Notes: generated by a model not told the origin, from the letters alone. Shown: positions 10,571 through 20,050, counted from the stretch's first letter. The stretch: DNA of 64,000 nucleotides from an uncultured Acidobacteriota bacterium (GCA_951812665.1 CATOST010000023.1:144965-208964); one strand, 5' to 3'. Numbers and translations: made by a program.

Positions 10571-11924
10571 TCAGTTCCGGAAAGTCCATTTCGTCGGCAT
10601 CGGCGGAATCGGGATGAGCGGAATCGCTCAGATTCTGGCCCAGAGGGGTTGGGAGGTCTCAGGTTCCGATCTGGTATGTAGCCCCGTCGTGTCCAGTCTT
10701 CGTTCGCTTGGGGTCCGGGTCTCGATCGGACACAGCCCGGACAACCTGGGAGCTGCCGAGATCGTGGCCTTTTCCAGTGCCGTTGCCAGGGAGAATCCCG
10801 AACTTCAAGAAGCTCGGAGACGGGGAATCATGGTGGTGCACCGAGCGGATCTGTTGGCCCAGATCGTGGCCGGCGGCGAGGGGATCGCCATCTCCGGAAC
10901 CCATGGAAAGACGACCACGACCTCCATGATCGGTCTGCTCCTCCTCGAAGCCGGCCTGGACCCCACGATCCTGGTGGGAGCCCGGGCCCTGGACCTGGGC
11001 GGCAACGCGCGTCTCGGCCAGGGGCCCTGGGTGGTGGCGGAGGCGGACGAAAGCGACGGCAGCTTTCTGAAGCTCCGTCCCCGATACGCAGTGGTGACCA
11101 ATGTGGACCGGGATCATCTGGACTACTACGGCGGACTCGAGGAGATCGGCGACGCCTTCGTCGCCTTCATGAACCAGCTTCCGGCGGCCGGGCGCGCGGT
11201 CGTTTGTACCGACGATTCCAACCTCCGGCGGCTCCTGAAAAAGGTTCACCGGCCCATGATAGCGTACGGCACGACACTTGCCGCCGATGTCCGGGCCGAG
11301 GCGGTGGAGTGGAGGTCCGGAGGTTCTTCCTTTGGGTGCGTCTACCGGGGCGACCGGCTGGGGCGCCTCCGGCTGAACGTGCCGGGACGGCATAACGTGT
11401 TGAATTCTTTGGCCGCAATTGCCGTGGGGCTTGAGTTGCAGGTGCCCTTTGAAGCGATCCGGCGGGCTTTGGGGACCTTTTCCGGTGCGGAACGCCGTCT
11501 GGAGTTCAAGGGCATGCGCGAGGGGGTCCGGGTGCTGGACGATTACGGCCATCACCCGGTTGAGATCAGAACCACGTTGGACGCGTGCCGCCAGATGCGG
11601 CGGAGATTGGTCGTGGTGTTTCAGCCGCATCGGTACACGCGAACCCTGCACTTGAGGTCGGAGTTGGCCGAGTGCTTCCAAGACGCGGATCTCCTTTACC
11701 TGATGGATGTCTATCCGGCAGGGGAGGCGCCTGTTGCCGGTGGGCTCGGCGAGGATCTGTTCCGGGCGGTGGGCCGGCACCGCCAGGTCTGCTACCAGCC
11801 GCAACCAGACGCCATGTTGCGATCCCTGCAGGAAGAGGTGAGGCCGGGAGACCTGCTCCTGACGATGGGCGCAGGCAACGTCTGGAGGATCGGGGAGGAT
11901 TTTCTGAAGGGCCGGGCCGATTGA
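10554..11924 (+). CDS. murC: UDP-N-acetylmuramate-L-alanine ligase
   Basis: Mur ligase of 456 residues attaching L-Ala to UDP-MurNAc, the first stem-peptide step. HFVGIGGIGMSGIAQIL is the N-terminal UDP-binding signature. The ATP loop GTHGKTT is at 115-121. EADESDGSF, TNVDRDHLDYYGG, DDYGHHPVEI and FQPHRYTRT follow. The likely start is GTG at 10554, with AGGAG about 15 nt upstream. It lies within the extended murG tail. A murB gene often follows or is fused to murC in dcw clusters, but here ftsQ comes next. Confidence 0.96.
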   Translation: MTRRLDQFRKVHFVGIGGIGMSGIAQILAQRGWEVSGSDLVCSPVVSSLRSLGVRVSIGHSPDNLGAAEIVAFSSAVARENPELQEARRRGIMVVHRADLLAQIVAGGEGIAISGTHGKTTTTSMIGLLLLEAGLDPTILVGARALDLGGNARLGQGPWVVAEADESDGSFLKLRPRYAVVTNVDRDHLDYYGGLEEIGDAFVAFMNQLPAAGRAVVCTDDSNLRRLLKKVHRPMIAYGTTLAADVRAEAVEWRSGGSSFGCVYRGDRLGRLRLNVPGRHNVLNSLAAIAVGLELQVPFEAIRRALGTFSGAERRLEFKGMREGVRVLDDYGHHPVEIRTTLDACRQMRRRLVVVFQPHRYTRTLHLRSELAECFQDADLLYLMDVYPAGEAPVAGGLGEDLFRAVGRHRQVCYQPQPDAMLRSLQEEVRPGDLLLTMGAGNVWRIGEDFLKGRAD

Positions 11925-11944
11925 TGGGGCCGGAAGCGTAAAAG

Positions 11945-12757
11945 ATGCCAGTCCAACGCTCTCGCAAGCTGGGTACCTTGCTGGTCTTTGCCGGACGTCT
12001 GCTGGGGACGGGTCTCATGATCCTGGGGCTCCTGGTGGCGCTTCGACATGCGTCTTACTCTTCCCAGGGAGCGACGCTTTTCGGCATTCGGGATATTCGC
12101 TTCGAGGGGACCCGGCATTTTTCCTGGCAGAAACTGAAGTCGTTCATGCTCGAGACCTATTCGGGAAACATCCTGCGGGTCGACCTGGAACAGCTCCAGG
12201 ATCTGGTGGAATCCGAGTCCTGGGTGACGACCGCGACCGTGCGCCGCCAGCTGCCCGGACAGCTCATCGTCCGGGTCCGGGAGCGGGTTCCGGTGGCCGT
12301 TGCGGCTATCGACCAGGATCTCTACATCGTCGACGAAGAAGGAGTCGTGTTGGATCGCTACGGGTCCAGCCAGGTGCAATTGGAAGGGCCGATTCTGAAG
12401 GGCCTTGAGAACATCGCCCGGGAGAATCCTTCCGCTACCCGGGAGAATCTCGAGAAGATGGGAATCTATTCCAGATTGATGTCCGATCTGAGTTCTTCCC
12501 CAGGGGACTATACCGGCTCCATATCAGAGGTATTGCTGGCGGACCCGGATCGGGTCGCCATCGTCAGGGAGGACGATCCGGTCCCCATCTACCTGGGAAG
12601 CGGCCGTTTCCGGGAGCGGTATGAGAACTTTCTGGCCCAGAAGGACATTTACCAGCAACTGAAGAAGGAGTATGGCCGCATCGAATATATCGACGTCTCC
12701 TTCGACAACAAGATCATATTCCATACTCCGGGCGAGTCTCGTGAAAGGAGCACCTGA
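11945..12757 (+). CDS. ftsQ: Cell division protein FtsQ
   Basis: A 270-residue bitopic membrane protein. The N-terminus is basic, then one membrane helix at about 14-32 (TGLMILGLLVAL), then a POTRA domain starting at IRDIRFEGTRHFSWQKLKSFM, then the FtsQ beta domain with VRRQLPGQLIVRVRERVPVAV. The C-terminal half ends in FDNKIIFHTPG. FtsQ recruits FtsB/FtsL and links early and late divisome stages. Sequence conservation is modest, and the call also uses the position between murC and ftsA. The gap after murC is 20 nt. Confidence 0.9.
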   Translation: MPVQRSRKLGTLLVFAGRLLGTGLMILGLLVALRHASYSSQGATLFGIRDIRFEGTRHFSWQKLKSFMLETYSGNILRVDLEQLQDLVESESWVTTATVRRQLPGQLIVRVRERVPVAVAAIDQDLYIVDEEGVVLDRYGSSQVQLEGPILKGLENIARENPSATRENLEKMGIYSRLMSDLSSSPGDYTGSISEVLLADPDRVAIVREDDPVPIYLGSGRFRERYENFLAQKDIYQQLKKEYGRIEYIDVSFDNKIIFHTPGESRERST

Positions 12758-12820
12758 TCACAGGTTCCGAACCGGCTTGAGCCGGAGATTCACCATCAGG
12801 ATACGGACGGAAGCATATCG

Positions 12821-14059
12821 ATGAAGAAAGGAACGCTGGTTGGCGTTGATGTCGGAACCACCAAGATCTGTTCTGTCATCGCGCGAGTGGAGCAAGAGGA
12901 TTTCCGGATCTCCGGTGTGGGCGTCAGTCCATCGGCCGGACTCAAGAAGGGCGTCGTCGTCAATCTGACGGAGACCATCGAGAGTGTGAGGAGATCGCTC
13001 GAGCAGGCGGAGCGGGACGCGCAGGTTGGAGTCGATTCGGTTTTCGTGAGCGTGGGCGGGGTCCATGTCCAGGGCCTCAATCGGTCCGGCAAGACCGAGA
13101 TCAGGAGCAAGACCGGCGAGATCGGCAAGGAGGACGTCAGTCGGGCGCTGGCCGATGCCAATTCGATGCAACTCCCCCGGGATTACGAGGTCATTCACAT
13201 GCTGACCCAGGGATTTACCGTGGATGGCCAGGGACACACGAAGGATCCACTCGGTCTGGTCGGTCGTCGTCTCTCCGTCAATCTGCACCTGGTGCTCAAC
13301 GCTTCTGCCGCACTTCAAAACGTCGTCAACGCCGTCAACAAGGTCGGCGTGAGTGTGAACGGCGTGGTGATGCAGCAGTTGGCATCCGCCGAAGCCGTGC
13401 TGACCGAAGACGAGAAGGAACTCGGCGTCATCCTCTTGGATATTGGCGGGGGAACGACCGACTTCGCTTTCTACCGGCTGGGGAGCATCAGGGAGTCGGC
13501 GGTCCTGCCCATAGGAGGAGACCTGGTCACCAAGGACATCGCCATCGGACTCAAGGTGACCCTGGAAGAGGCGGAGCGGCTCAAGAAGGACCAAGGAACG
13601 GTTTTCCCCGAGCGGGTGGATCCGGAAGCCATGCTTGAGATCCGCGAAATCGGGACCGGGCGGCCCCGGACTCTTCTCTACCAGGATCTGTGCCGAGTGA
13701 TTCAGGCTCGCTGCCAGGAGATTCTGTTGGAGGTGCGGAAGCTGGTGGATGGGATCCACATGCGCCGGGAAATGCTGACCGGTGTGGTGCTCACCGGTGG
13801 GGGAGCGCTGTTGGACGGGCTGGCGGAACAGGCCGAGGAGATCCTGGAGATACCGGCTCGCGTGGGCTATCCCATGCCCATGGAATCGGAGAAGGATCTG
13901 GCCTTCGATCCTTCCCACGCAACCGCTCTGGGTCTTTTGAGATACGCATTGCAGATGCATAACACAGGGTCCGGCAATGGAGCCGGGACGATGTTGCCGG
14001 AACTCGCCAGAGCCCGTCGGGGTGGGCTGATGAATTGGTTCTTTCGCAAGATCACGTAG
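12821..14059 (+). CDS. ftsA: Cell division protein FtsA
   Basis: Actin-like ATPase of 412 residues that tethers FtsZ filaments to the membrane. The phosphate-1 loop is VGVDVGTTKICSVIARV. The 1C subdomain follows (about residues 85-165). ILLDIGGGTTDFAFY is the phosphate-2 motif and VVLTGGGALLDGL the adenosine motif. The extreme C-terminus (RARRGGLMNWFFRKIT) is basic and aromatic, as expected for the amphipathic membrane-targeting helix. It lies 63 nt after ftsQ and 59 nt before ftsZ. Confidence 0.97.
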   Translation: MKKGTLVGVDVGTTKICSVIARVEQEDFRISGVGVSPSAGLKKGVVVNLTETIESVRRSLEQAERDAQVGVDSVFVSVGGVHVQGLNRSGKTEIRSKTGEIGKEDVSRALADANSMQLPRDYEVIHMLTQGFTVDGQGHTKDPLGLVGRRLSVNLHLVLNASAALQNVVNAVNKVGVSVNGVVMQQLASAEAVLTEDEKELGVILLDIGGGTTDFAFYRLGSIRESAVLPIGGDLVTKDIAIGLKVTLEEAERLKKDQGTVFPERVDPEAMLEIREIGTGRPRTLLYQDLCRVIQARCQEILLEVRKLVDGIHMRREMLTGVVLTGGGALLDGLAEQAEEILEIPARVGYPMPMESEKDLAFDPSHATALGLLRYALQMHNTGSGNGAGTMLPELARARRGGLMNWFFRKIT

Positions 14060-14118
14060 CAATTGAAGGTCGCCACGAGCCTGTAGGCCGGTGGTGTGAA
14101 GATTCGTGGAGGCAAACC

Positions 14119-15276
14119 ATGGACCATCCGGGATTGGACGATAACGGCAGCTTGAAATGGGTCTTTGAAGACGACATGGGGAGCGAGGCCCGCATCAAGG
14201 TCATCGGTGTCGGCGGTGGGGGCGGAAACGCCGTCAACCGCATGGTCCGGATGGGAGTCCAAGGTATCGACTTCATAGCAGCCAACACGGACCTTCAGGC
14301 ACTCCGGCAGTCGAAAGCAGGGGTCAGGATCCAACTCGGCAACAAGATCACGAAGGGGCTCGGAGCCGGCTCCAACCCTGAAATAGGACGGCAGGCCGCC
14401 TTGGAGGATACCGAGCGAATCATGGATCTGCTGGAGGGCTCGGACATGGTCTTCGTGACCGCAGGACTCGGCGGCGGCACCGGAACCGGCGGAGCTCCCC
14501 TCATTGCCGACTTGGCTCGTCAATTGGGAGTTCTTACTGTCGCCGTGGTAACGACCCCCTTCGTTTTCGAGGGCCGGAGGAGAACGCAGCAGGCGAAACT
14601 CGGTCTGGAGGAACTGAAGGAGAACGCGGACGCCGTGGTCACGGTGCCCAACGAGCGGCTGTTGGACGCCGTGGCTCCCGGCACACCGCTGGCGGACGCT
14701 TTCGCGGTTGCCGACGACGTGCTCTGCCAGGCAGTTCAGAGCATCGCCGACCTCATCAATGTGCCCGGGTTCATCAACTTGGACTTCGCCGATATCAAGA
14801 CCATCATGAGCGCCACGGGGCTGGCCCTGATGGGGACCGGCGTGGGAGAAGGGGAAGGCCGCGCCGTAACGGCGGCCAACAATGCCGTGGACAGTCCCTT
14901 GCTGGATGACGTAACCATCGACGGCGCCCAGGGCGTTCTCATCAACATCACGGCCGGGGAAAGTCTCACTCTGCACGAGGTCAACGAAGCCAGCGGCCTG
15001 ATCCAGAATGCGGCCGATCCCAATGCCAACATCATCTTTGGTTCGGTGCTGGACCGGAACATGGGAGACCGAATCAAGATCACCGTGATCGCCACTGGGT
15101 TCAACGACTCGAAAGCCGACCGAAAACACCAGGCCGCCAACGCCGCCGGAGACAGTCGGGGAGAGTCCTCCTCTTCGGAACGGCCCAACGGCAAGCCCAT
15201 CGCCGTTCCCCCGATCCCGGTCATGAGCCGGGAGGTGGAAGTGCCGGCCATTCTTCGTCAGGGACGAAGACACTAG
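14119..15276 (+). CDS. ftsZ: Cell division GTPase FtsZ
   Basis: Tubulin-like GTPase of 385 residues that forms the Z-ring. It shows [13 protein letters not shown], the tubulin signature GGGTGTG, and NVDFAD-type T7-loop sequence ([11 protein letters not shown]). A variable linker follows, and the C-terminal peptide [12 protein letters not shown] matches the FtsA/ZipA-binding tail in form. The ATG at 14119 was chosen for its GGAGG at 14108-14112, 6 nt upstream, and because an earlier in-frame start adds residues with no family similarity. The TAG stop (15274-15276) is also the head of a dispersed hairpin element. Presence of ftsZ argues against a planctomycete host. Confidence 0.98.
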   Translation: MDHPGLDDNGSLKWVFEDDMGSEARIKVIGVGGGGGNAVNRMVRMGVQGIDFIAANTDLQALRQSKAGVRIQLGNKITKGLGAGSNPEIGRQAALEDTERIMDLLEGSDMVFVTAGLGGGTGTGGAPLIADLARQLGVLTVAVVTTPFVFEGRRRTQQAKLGLEELKENADAVVTVPNERLLDAVAPGTPLADAFAVADDVLCQAVQSIADLINVPGFINLDFADIKTIMSATGLALMGTGVGEGEGRAVTAANNAVDSPLLDDVTIDGAQGVLINITAGESLTLHEVNEASGLIQNAADPNANIIFGSVLDRNMGDRIKITVIATGFNDSKADRKHQAANAAGDSRGESSSSERPNGKPIAVPPIPVMSREVEVPAILRQGRRH

Positions 15277-15300
15277 GAGGGGCGACTTTCTTGTCGCCCA
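15274..15300 (+). repeat. Dispersed hairpin element, TTTCTT-loop type (copy B1)
   Basis: Head TAGGAG, stem GGGCGAC (15280-15286), loop TTTCTT (15287-15292), stem GTCGCCC (15293-15299), then ACTCTTACG. The TAG of the head is the ftsZ stop codon. It could act as a transcription terminator for the dcw cluster, but there is no T-tract. Confidence 0.75.
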
Positions 15301-15335
15301 CTCTTACGTCTTCGTCTTGCTCCGCACTGGACCGA

Positions 15336-15364
15336 AGAGGGCGCCCACAAGGGGCGCCCCTACG
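15336..15364 (-). repeat. Dispersed hairpin element, CTTGT-loop type (copy A2)
   Basis: On the minus strand: head TAGGG, stem GGGCGCCC, loop CTTGT (15347-15351), stem GGGCGCCC, ending at about 15339. It lies between ftsZ and the Nudix gene. A half copy (CGGGCGCCCCTACG) lies at 15412-15425 and supplies the TAG stop of the Nudix gene. Confidence 0.75.
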
Positions 15365-15421
15365 TTTTTCTCTTCAATTTCTAACGCCCTGCCCCGCCGA
15401 TCCCAGGACATCCGGGCGCCC

Positions 15422-15838
15422 CTACGTGTTTTTCGTCATTTCTCCAAGTTTTCGGACGATTGAAGCGTTGGCCGGGGGGAACCGGAAAGTAGAAAGGCGG
15501 GACAAATCGACCCAACGACCCCGGCTCAGTGACGGCGTCGTCGGCAGCCGGCAGAGAAAGAACCGGATGTCCACCGTCTGCTCCGGGTAGCTATGGTGGG
15601 CTCTCCCGCACAATTCCAGGTGTGTTCCGGCCAGGTCCAGGCCCAATTCCTCGCGGACTTCCCGTCTCAGTCCGTCCCGAGCCGGTTCTCCCCGTTTCAG
15701 CTTCCCACCCGGAAATTCCCAGCAGCCCATGAGACTGTCCCGGGTCCGGCGCGGTTGGATCCAGACTCGGCCCTGGGACAGAAGAATGGCAACCGCCACG
15801 TCCACGCGGCGGGGCGCCGCTTGGGGCGGCCGGGTCAC
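15422..15838 (-). CDS. Nudix hydrolase, MutT-like
   Basis: About 138 residues from the GTG at 15838, whose GTGA overlaps the stop of the upstream gene. A longer GTG start at 15868 is possible (148 residues). The Nudix box is complete, running from G45 through E51, R59-E60 and E63-E64 to L67. WIQPRR and WEFPGGK match the MutT/8-oxo-dGTP diphosphatase subgroup, which cleans oxidised nucleotides and is close in theme to the purine operon upstream. The substrate is not proven by sequence. The stop TAG lies in a half copy of the dispersed hairpin repeat, so the last residues (MTKNT) may differ from the ancestral end. Confidence 0.85.
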   Translation of the reverse strand: MTRPPQAAPRRVDVAVAILLSQGRVWIQPRRTRDSLMGCWEFPGGKLKRGEPARDGLRREVREELGLDLAGTHLELCGRAHHSYPEQTVDIRFFLCRLPTTPSLSRGRWVDLSRLSTFRFPPANASIVRKLGEMTKNT

Positions 15839-16920
15839 CTGATCCGGCCTCGGGCCTCCACGGTCCACTCCCCCAGGACCTCCCCGCCCCGGTAGGGGAA
15901 GACCAGGTCGTGGAGATTGACGGCGCCACAGACGTGGTTGGGGATGATCCGGAGCCGTTGTCCCACCTCCAGGTGCACGCCGGGCGGCAGCTCCAGAAAT
16001 CCGTGTTCCTCATTCATGAAGAAAAGGGTCATTTCCGGGTAGCCCCGGACCAGCCCATGTCCTTTGCGCGTGCCCGGACCCAGCGGGTCGCTGGTGAAGG
16101 TCTTGGAACCGCCGTCGACGATGACGCGCCCGGAAACGGCGTTGCTGATGACGGTGACCAGCAACGAGGCCGCGCATTGCTCTTCGGTGCAGGTCTTCCA
16201 TTCCAAGGTGTTGCGGTCGTTGAAGATATAGGTTCCCGGGCGCATCTCGTCCAGGCCCGGGATCAGATGGCAGTAGGGCGCGGACGGAGTGCTCCCGCCC
16301 GAGATCCGGGGGACAGGGAACTTCTCGGCCGCGAAGAGCTCCAATAACCGCTCCAGGTCGTTGACCAGCTTCTCGAGGGTATGGTGATTGCCGTCGAAGT
16401 CGGGGTGGACATGGCCCGGATAGAACATGAGCCCTTCGAAGTCGAGGCCGGGAGTGGCTTCGATGAGACGGGCGAGCCGGACCGCCTCCGGACCGGGCGC
16501 CACGCCGCAACGGCGAGCCCCCAGATCGATCTCCACGTAGACGGGGATCCGGGCGCCGTCGGCGGCGCGGCCGGTCGTGGCGACGGCCTCTTCCGAGTCG
16601 AGGCTGACCGAAACTCGAGCGCGCTCCAGCACTGCCCGGAGGCGCCGGGCCTTGCTCTCGCCGATGGGAGGATAGGCGAGCATCAGGTCGTCCAACCCGG
16701 CTTTGCTCATGACTTCGGCCTCGCCCAGCTTGGCGACCGTGATGCCGCAGGCTCCCGACTCCAACTGCTGCCGGGCCAGGCGAGGCATCTTGTGGGTCTT
16801 GATGTGAGGCCGTAGCGCCAGATCGTGCCGCTCGGCGTAAGCCGCCATCCTCCGGAGATTGTTCTCCATGACGTCCACGTCGATGATCATTGCGGGGGTT
16901 TCCAAGTCATCGAGTCTCAC
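15835..16920 (-). CDS. PLP-dependent D-threonine aldolase / D-serine dehydratase-like protein
   Basis: A 361-residue fold-type III PLP enzyme. LDDLETPAMIIDVDVMENNLRRMA starts an alanine-racemase-like barrel, here given in two parts: LDDLETPAM and DVDVMENNLRRMA. RPHIKTHKMPRLA carries the predicted PLP lysine, and GACGITVAKLGEAEVM follows. The C-terminal PNHVCGAVNLHD has the His/Cys pair that binds divalent metal in D-threonine aldolases and D-serine dehydratases. The GTG at 16920 was chosen for a GGAGG (16929-16933) 8 nt upstream. It follows purN on the same strand. Aldolase and dehydratase activities cannot be told apart from sequence alone. Confidence 0.85.
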   Translation of the reverse strand: MRLDDLETPAMIIDVDVMENNLRRMAAYAERHDLALRPHIKTHKMPRLARQQLESGACGITVAKLGEAEVMSKAGLDDLMLAYPPIGESKARRLRAVLERARVSVSLDSEEAVATTGRAADGARIPVYVEIDLGARRCGVAPGPEAVRLARLIEATPGLDFEGLMFYPGHVHPDFDGNHHTLEKLVNDLERLLELFAAEKFPVPRISGGSTPSAPYCHLIPGLDEMRPGTYIFNDRNTLEWKTCTEEQCAASLLVTVISNAVSGRVIVDGGSKTFTSDPLGPGTRKGHGLVRGYPEMTLFFMNEEHGFLELPPGVHLEVGQRLRIIPNHVCGAVNLHDLVFPYRGGEVLGEWTVEARGRIR

Positions 16921-16946
16921 GGCGGCTACCTCCGGATGTGACTTCG

Positions 16947-17552
16947 TTACTCGGGCATGATTCGGACTCTTCGACCCTCGACTCGGACCCGGTTCTGGCA
17001 GACCAGCTTCAGAGCCTCGGGGTAGATCTGGTGCTCGTGCACCAGGATTCGAGAGGAGAGGCTCTCCTCGCTGTCGCCGTCTTCGACCGGAACCGGGTGT
17101 TGGAGGATGATGGCGCCATGGTCCAGCTCTTCGTCCACGAAATGGACGGTGCAGCCGGTCACCTTGGCGCCCCACTCCAACGCCTGGCGCTGAGCGTGCA
17201 GTCCGGTGAAGGCCGGGAGGAGCGAAGGATGGATGTTGAGAATTCGAAGCGGATACTGTTTCACCAGTTCGGGGCCCAGAATACGCATGAACCCGGCCAG
17301 GCAGACCAGGTCCACCTGGGCCGATTTGAACTCACGGGCCAGCAGGCGGCTGTAGGCGTCTCGCCCCAGACCCTTGGACGGGATGCAAACGGTGGGGTAG
17401 TTGCGTTCTCTGGCCAGTTCCAGACCCGCGGCCGACGCCCGGTTGGAAAGCACGAGTGAGATCCGGGCCGGTATTCTTCCCGCTTCAATGGCGTCGGACA
17501 GCGCCCGGAAGTTGGAGCCTCGGCCGCTGATGAGAATACCGACGTTGTTCAT
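16947..17552 (-). CDS. purN: Phosphoribosylglycinamide formyltransferase PurN
   Basis: Folate-dependent GAR transformylase of 201 residues, third step of de novo purine synthesis. It has GRGSNFRAL near the N-terminus and the active-site block ILNIHPSLLPAF. N106, H108 and D144 fall at the same numbers as the catalytic residues of the E. coli enzyme. The ATG overlaps the purM stop by 4 nt, so purF-purM-purN form one coupled operon. Confidence 0.96.
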   Translation of the reverse strand: MNNVGILISGRGSNFRALSDAIEAGRIPARISLVLSNRASAAGLELARERNYPTVCIPSKGLGRDAYSRLLAREFKSAQVDLVCLAGFMRILGPELVKQYPLRILNIHPSLLPAFTGLHAQRQALEWGAKVTGCTVHFVDEELDHGAIILQHPVPVEDGDSEESLSSRILVHEHQIYPEALKLVCQNRVRVEGRRVRIMPE

Positions 17553-18571
17553 GTGTATTGGACCCTGCTCTCTCCCTCCACGATTTCCCCAACCAGGACG
17601 TACGCTTCCCCGGCCCGTTCCAGATCGCTCGTGACGGTGTCGATACCGTCCCGGCCCACGACCAGGATCATGCCCAGACCCATATTGAAGGTCCGGTACA
17701 TTTCAGCTTCTTTCACCGGTCCCAACTCCTGAATCAGCCTAAAAATGGGGAGATTTTCCCAGCTACCCCGGCGAACTCGAGCGTCCAGAACCGGAGGGAG
17801 CACTCGAGCCAGATTGTCGGTGATCCCGCCGCCGGTGATGTGCGCCACGGCGTGGAGAGTATCCTGTCCCAAGAGGCCCTGAAGAGAAGGGAGATAGTTG
17901 CGATGGGGGATCAGCAGCTCTTCTCCCAGGGTTTTTCCGAGGGTCCCTACGTAGCTGTCCACCGTCATGTTCTCCCGCTCGAAGAAGAGTTTTCGGACCA
18001 GGGAGTAGCCGTTGGTGTGAATCCCGGAAGAGGGGAGTCCCACCAGGACGTCCCCGTCTCGGACTCGACCCGGGTTGGGGACTCTGGATTCGTCCGCCAT
18101 CCCCACGATGAACCCGGCAAGGTCGTATTCTCCCTCCTGGTAGAAGTCGGGCATCTCGGCGGTCTCGCCGCCCAGCAGAACGCAACCGGCTTCCTTGCAC
18201 CCGTCGACCAACCCCTTCACCACCTCCCGGACGACGTGCGGTTCGAGTTTGCCCGTGGCGATGTAGTCGAGAAAGAAAAGGGGGTGCGCCCCATGAACCA
18301 GGATGTCGTTGGTGCAGTGCGCCACCAGGTCCATCCCCACGGTGTCGTGCACACTCGTCAGGAAGGCGATCTTGAGCTTGGTCCCCACTCCGTCGGCGCT
18401 GGAGACCAGGATCGGTCTCTCCAGTTCGCCGAAGCCGGGCCGGTAGAGACCCGAGAAGGTGCCGAAATCGGTCAGGACCCGGGAGTCGAAAGTGGATCGG
18501 ACCAGACCCCGAATTCCGGCGTAGGCCCGGTTGGCGGCATCCACGTCCACCCCGGCGTCGCGATACCTCAT
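17549..18571 (-). CDS. purM: Phosphoribosylformylglycinamidine cyclo-ligase PurM
   Basis: AIR synthetase of 340 residues, the ATP-dependent ring closure giving aminoimidazole ribotide. It begins MRYRDAGVDVDAAN, as usual for PurM. The next blocks are VSSADGVGTKLKIA (ATP/FGAM site), MDLVAHCTNDILVHGAHPLFFLDY, GGETAEMPDFY and, near the end, HITGGGITDNLARVLP. Length and block order are normal. It has 4-nt overlaps with purF upstream and purN downstream. Confidence 0.97.
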   Translation of the reverse strand: MRYRDAGVDVDAANRAYAGIRGLVRSTFDSRVLTDFGTFSGLYRPGFGELERPILVSSADGVGTKLKIAFLTSVHDTVGMDLVAHCTNDILVHGAHPLFFLDYIATGKLEPHVVREVVKGLVDGCKEAGCVLLGGETAEMPDFYQEGEYDLAGFIVGMADESRVPNPGRVRDGDVLVGLPSSGIHTNGYSLVRKLFFERENMTVDSYVGTLGKTLGEELLIPHRNYLPSLQGLLGQDTLHAVAHITGGGITDNLARVLPPVLDARVRRGSWENLPIFRLIQELGPVKEAEMYRTFNMGLGMILVVGRDGIDTVTSDLERAGEAYVLVGEIVEGESRVQYT

Positions 18572-19998
18572 TTCTGCGGCGGGTTCTGAATCATTCCGTT
18601 TTCGGCCAGTTCGAACAACTGTTTCTGGCCCGAATCTCGAGTCGGGGGAATGGGGTATTTCTCGTCGAAGCAGGCTGCACAGAAGTTTCCCCGGTCAGAC
18701 ACGGATTCCTTCATGCCTTCCAGGGAGAGGTAGGCGAGACTGTCGGCTCGCACGTGCTTGCGGATTCCCTCGACGGTGTTGTTGGCGGCGATGAGTTCGG
18801 CATGAGTCGGCGTGTCGATGCCGTAATAGCAGGGGGAGACGGTGGGCGGAGAACTGACGCGCAGGTGGACCTCGGTGGCGCCTGCCAAGCGGACCATCTC
18901 CACGATCTTCCGGCTCGTCGTCCCCCGAACCACCGAGTCGTCGCAGAGGACCACCCTTTTTCCGGTCAGAAGCTCCCGGATGGGGTTCAGCTTGACCTTC
19001 ACGCCGAAATGCCGGATGGACTGCTTGGGTTCGATGAAGGTCCTTCCCACGTAATGGTTGCGGATCAGACCGAACTGGAAGGGAATGCCCGACTCCTTGG
19101 CGTAGCCCAGGGCGGCCGTGACGCCCGAATCCGGAACCGGGACCACCACGTCCGCGTCGGTCGGAGCTTCACGGGCCAGCCGGCGGCCCATCCGGTAGCG
19201 GGCTCCGTGGACGCTGGTCCCGAATACCCGGCTGTCCGGCCGGCTGAAATAGACTTGCTCAAAGATGCAGAAGGCGTGCCGTGACGCCTCGGGTTGCCGA
19301 AAGGAATGGAGCGAACCATCCTGGATCCGCAAGATCTCGCCCGGTTCGACATCCCGCAGATAGCGTGCCCCGATCAGGTCGAAGGCGCAGGTCTCGGAGG
19401 CAAGCACGTACGCTTCCTCCAACTGGCCCAGGCAGAGCGGACGCACGCCCATGGGGTCCCGGATCGCGTAAATGCAATCCGGACGCTGCAACAGCATGGA
19501 GTAGGCGCCCCGGATGACCTGGAGGATCTCCAGCAGGGCGTCGTCCAGATTCTCAGTCGGACAGTGAGCCAGAAGATGGAGAACGACTTCGGTGTCGCTG
19601 GTGGACTGGAAAATGGCTCCTTCCGCTTCCAGGCTCCGTCTCAGCGATCCGGTGTTGACGATGTTCCCGTTGTGGGCCAGGGCGACGGGTCCGCGCCAGG
19701 ATTGGGTGACGATGGGCTGGGCGTTGGCCAGCAGGCTGTCTCCCATGGTGGAGTAGCGGACGTGGGCCGTGGCCGAAAGTCCGGGCAGCCCTTCCAGCTT
19801 CTCGTCGCTGAAGACCTCGGCGACGTAGCCCATTCCTCGTTCCTGGTGCAGCCGCGTTCCGTCGGAGGAGACGATCCCGGCCGACTCCTGGCCTCGATGC
19901 TGGAGGGCGTAGAGTCCCAGATAGGCGTGGCGGGCCGCCTCGGGGTGAGAGGCGATGCCAAAGACGCCGCACTCGTCGTGAAACTTGTCCTCATGCAT
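18568..19998 (-). CDS. purF: Amidophosphoribosyltransferase PurF (Bacillus type)
   Basis: First committed enzyme of purine synthesis, 476 residues, the same length as the B. subtilis enzyme. The glutaminase nucleophile is C10 (MHEDKFHDECGVFGI), so a nine-residue propeptide must be removed. The PRPP motif is VVLCDDSVVRGTTSRKIV. Cysteines in SSPTVSPCYYGID and NFCAACFDEKYP suggest a 4Fe-4S cluster as in the Bacillus-type enzymes, so oxygen-sensitive stability is possible. The ATG at 19998 is preferred because upstream sequence is not conserved PurF and contains the promoter. Confidence 0.96.
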   Translation of the reverse strand: MHEDKFHDECGVFGIASHPEAARHAYLGLYALQHRGQESAGIVSSDGTRLHQERGMGYVAEVFSDEKLEGLPGLSATAHVRYSTMGDSLLANAQPIVTQSWRGPVALAHNGNIVNTGSLRRSLEAEGAIFQSTSDTEVVLHLLAHCPTENLDDALLEILQVIRGAYSMLLQRPDCIYAIRDPMGVRPLCLGQLEEAYVLASETCAFDLIGARYLRDVEPGEILRIQDGSLHSFRQPEASRHAFCIFEQVYFSRPDSRVFGTSVHGARYRMGRRLAREAPTDADVVVPVPDSGVTAALGYAKESGIPFQFGLIRNHYVGRTFIEPKQSIRHFGVKVKLNPIRELLTGKRVVLCDDSVVRGTTSRKIVEMVRLAGATEVHLRVSSPPTVSPCYYGIDTPTHAELIAANNTVEGIRKHVRADSLAYLSLEGMKESVSDRGNFCAACFDEKYPIPPTRDSGQKQLFELAENGMIQNPPQK

Positions 19999-20050
19999 GG
20001 ACTGTTCGCGTTTGGGAAGGGCCCGCGCGGAGGCTGACCTCCACGGCGGC

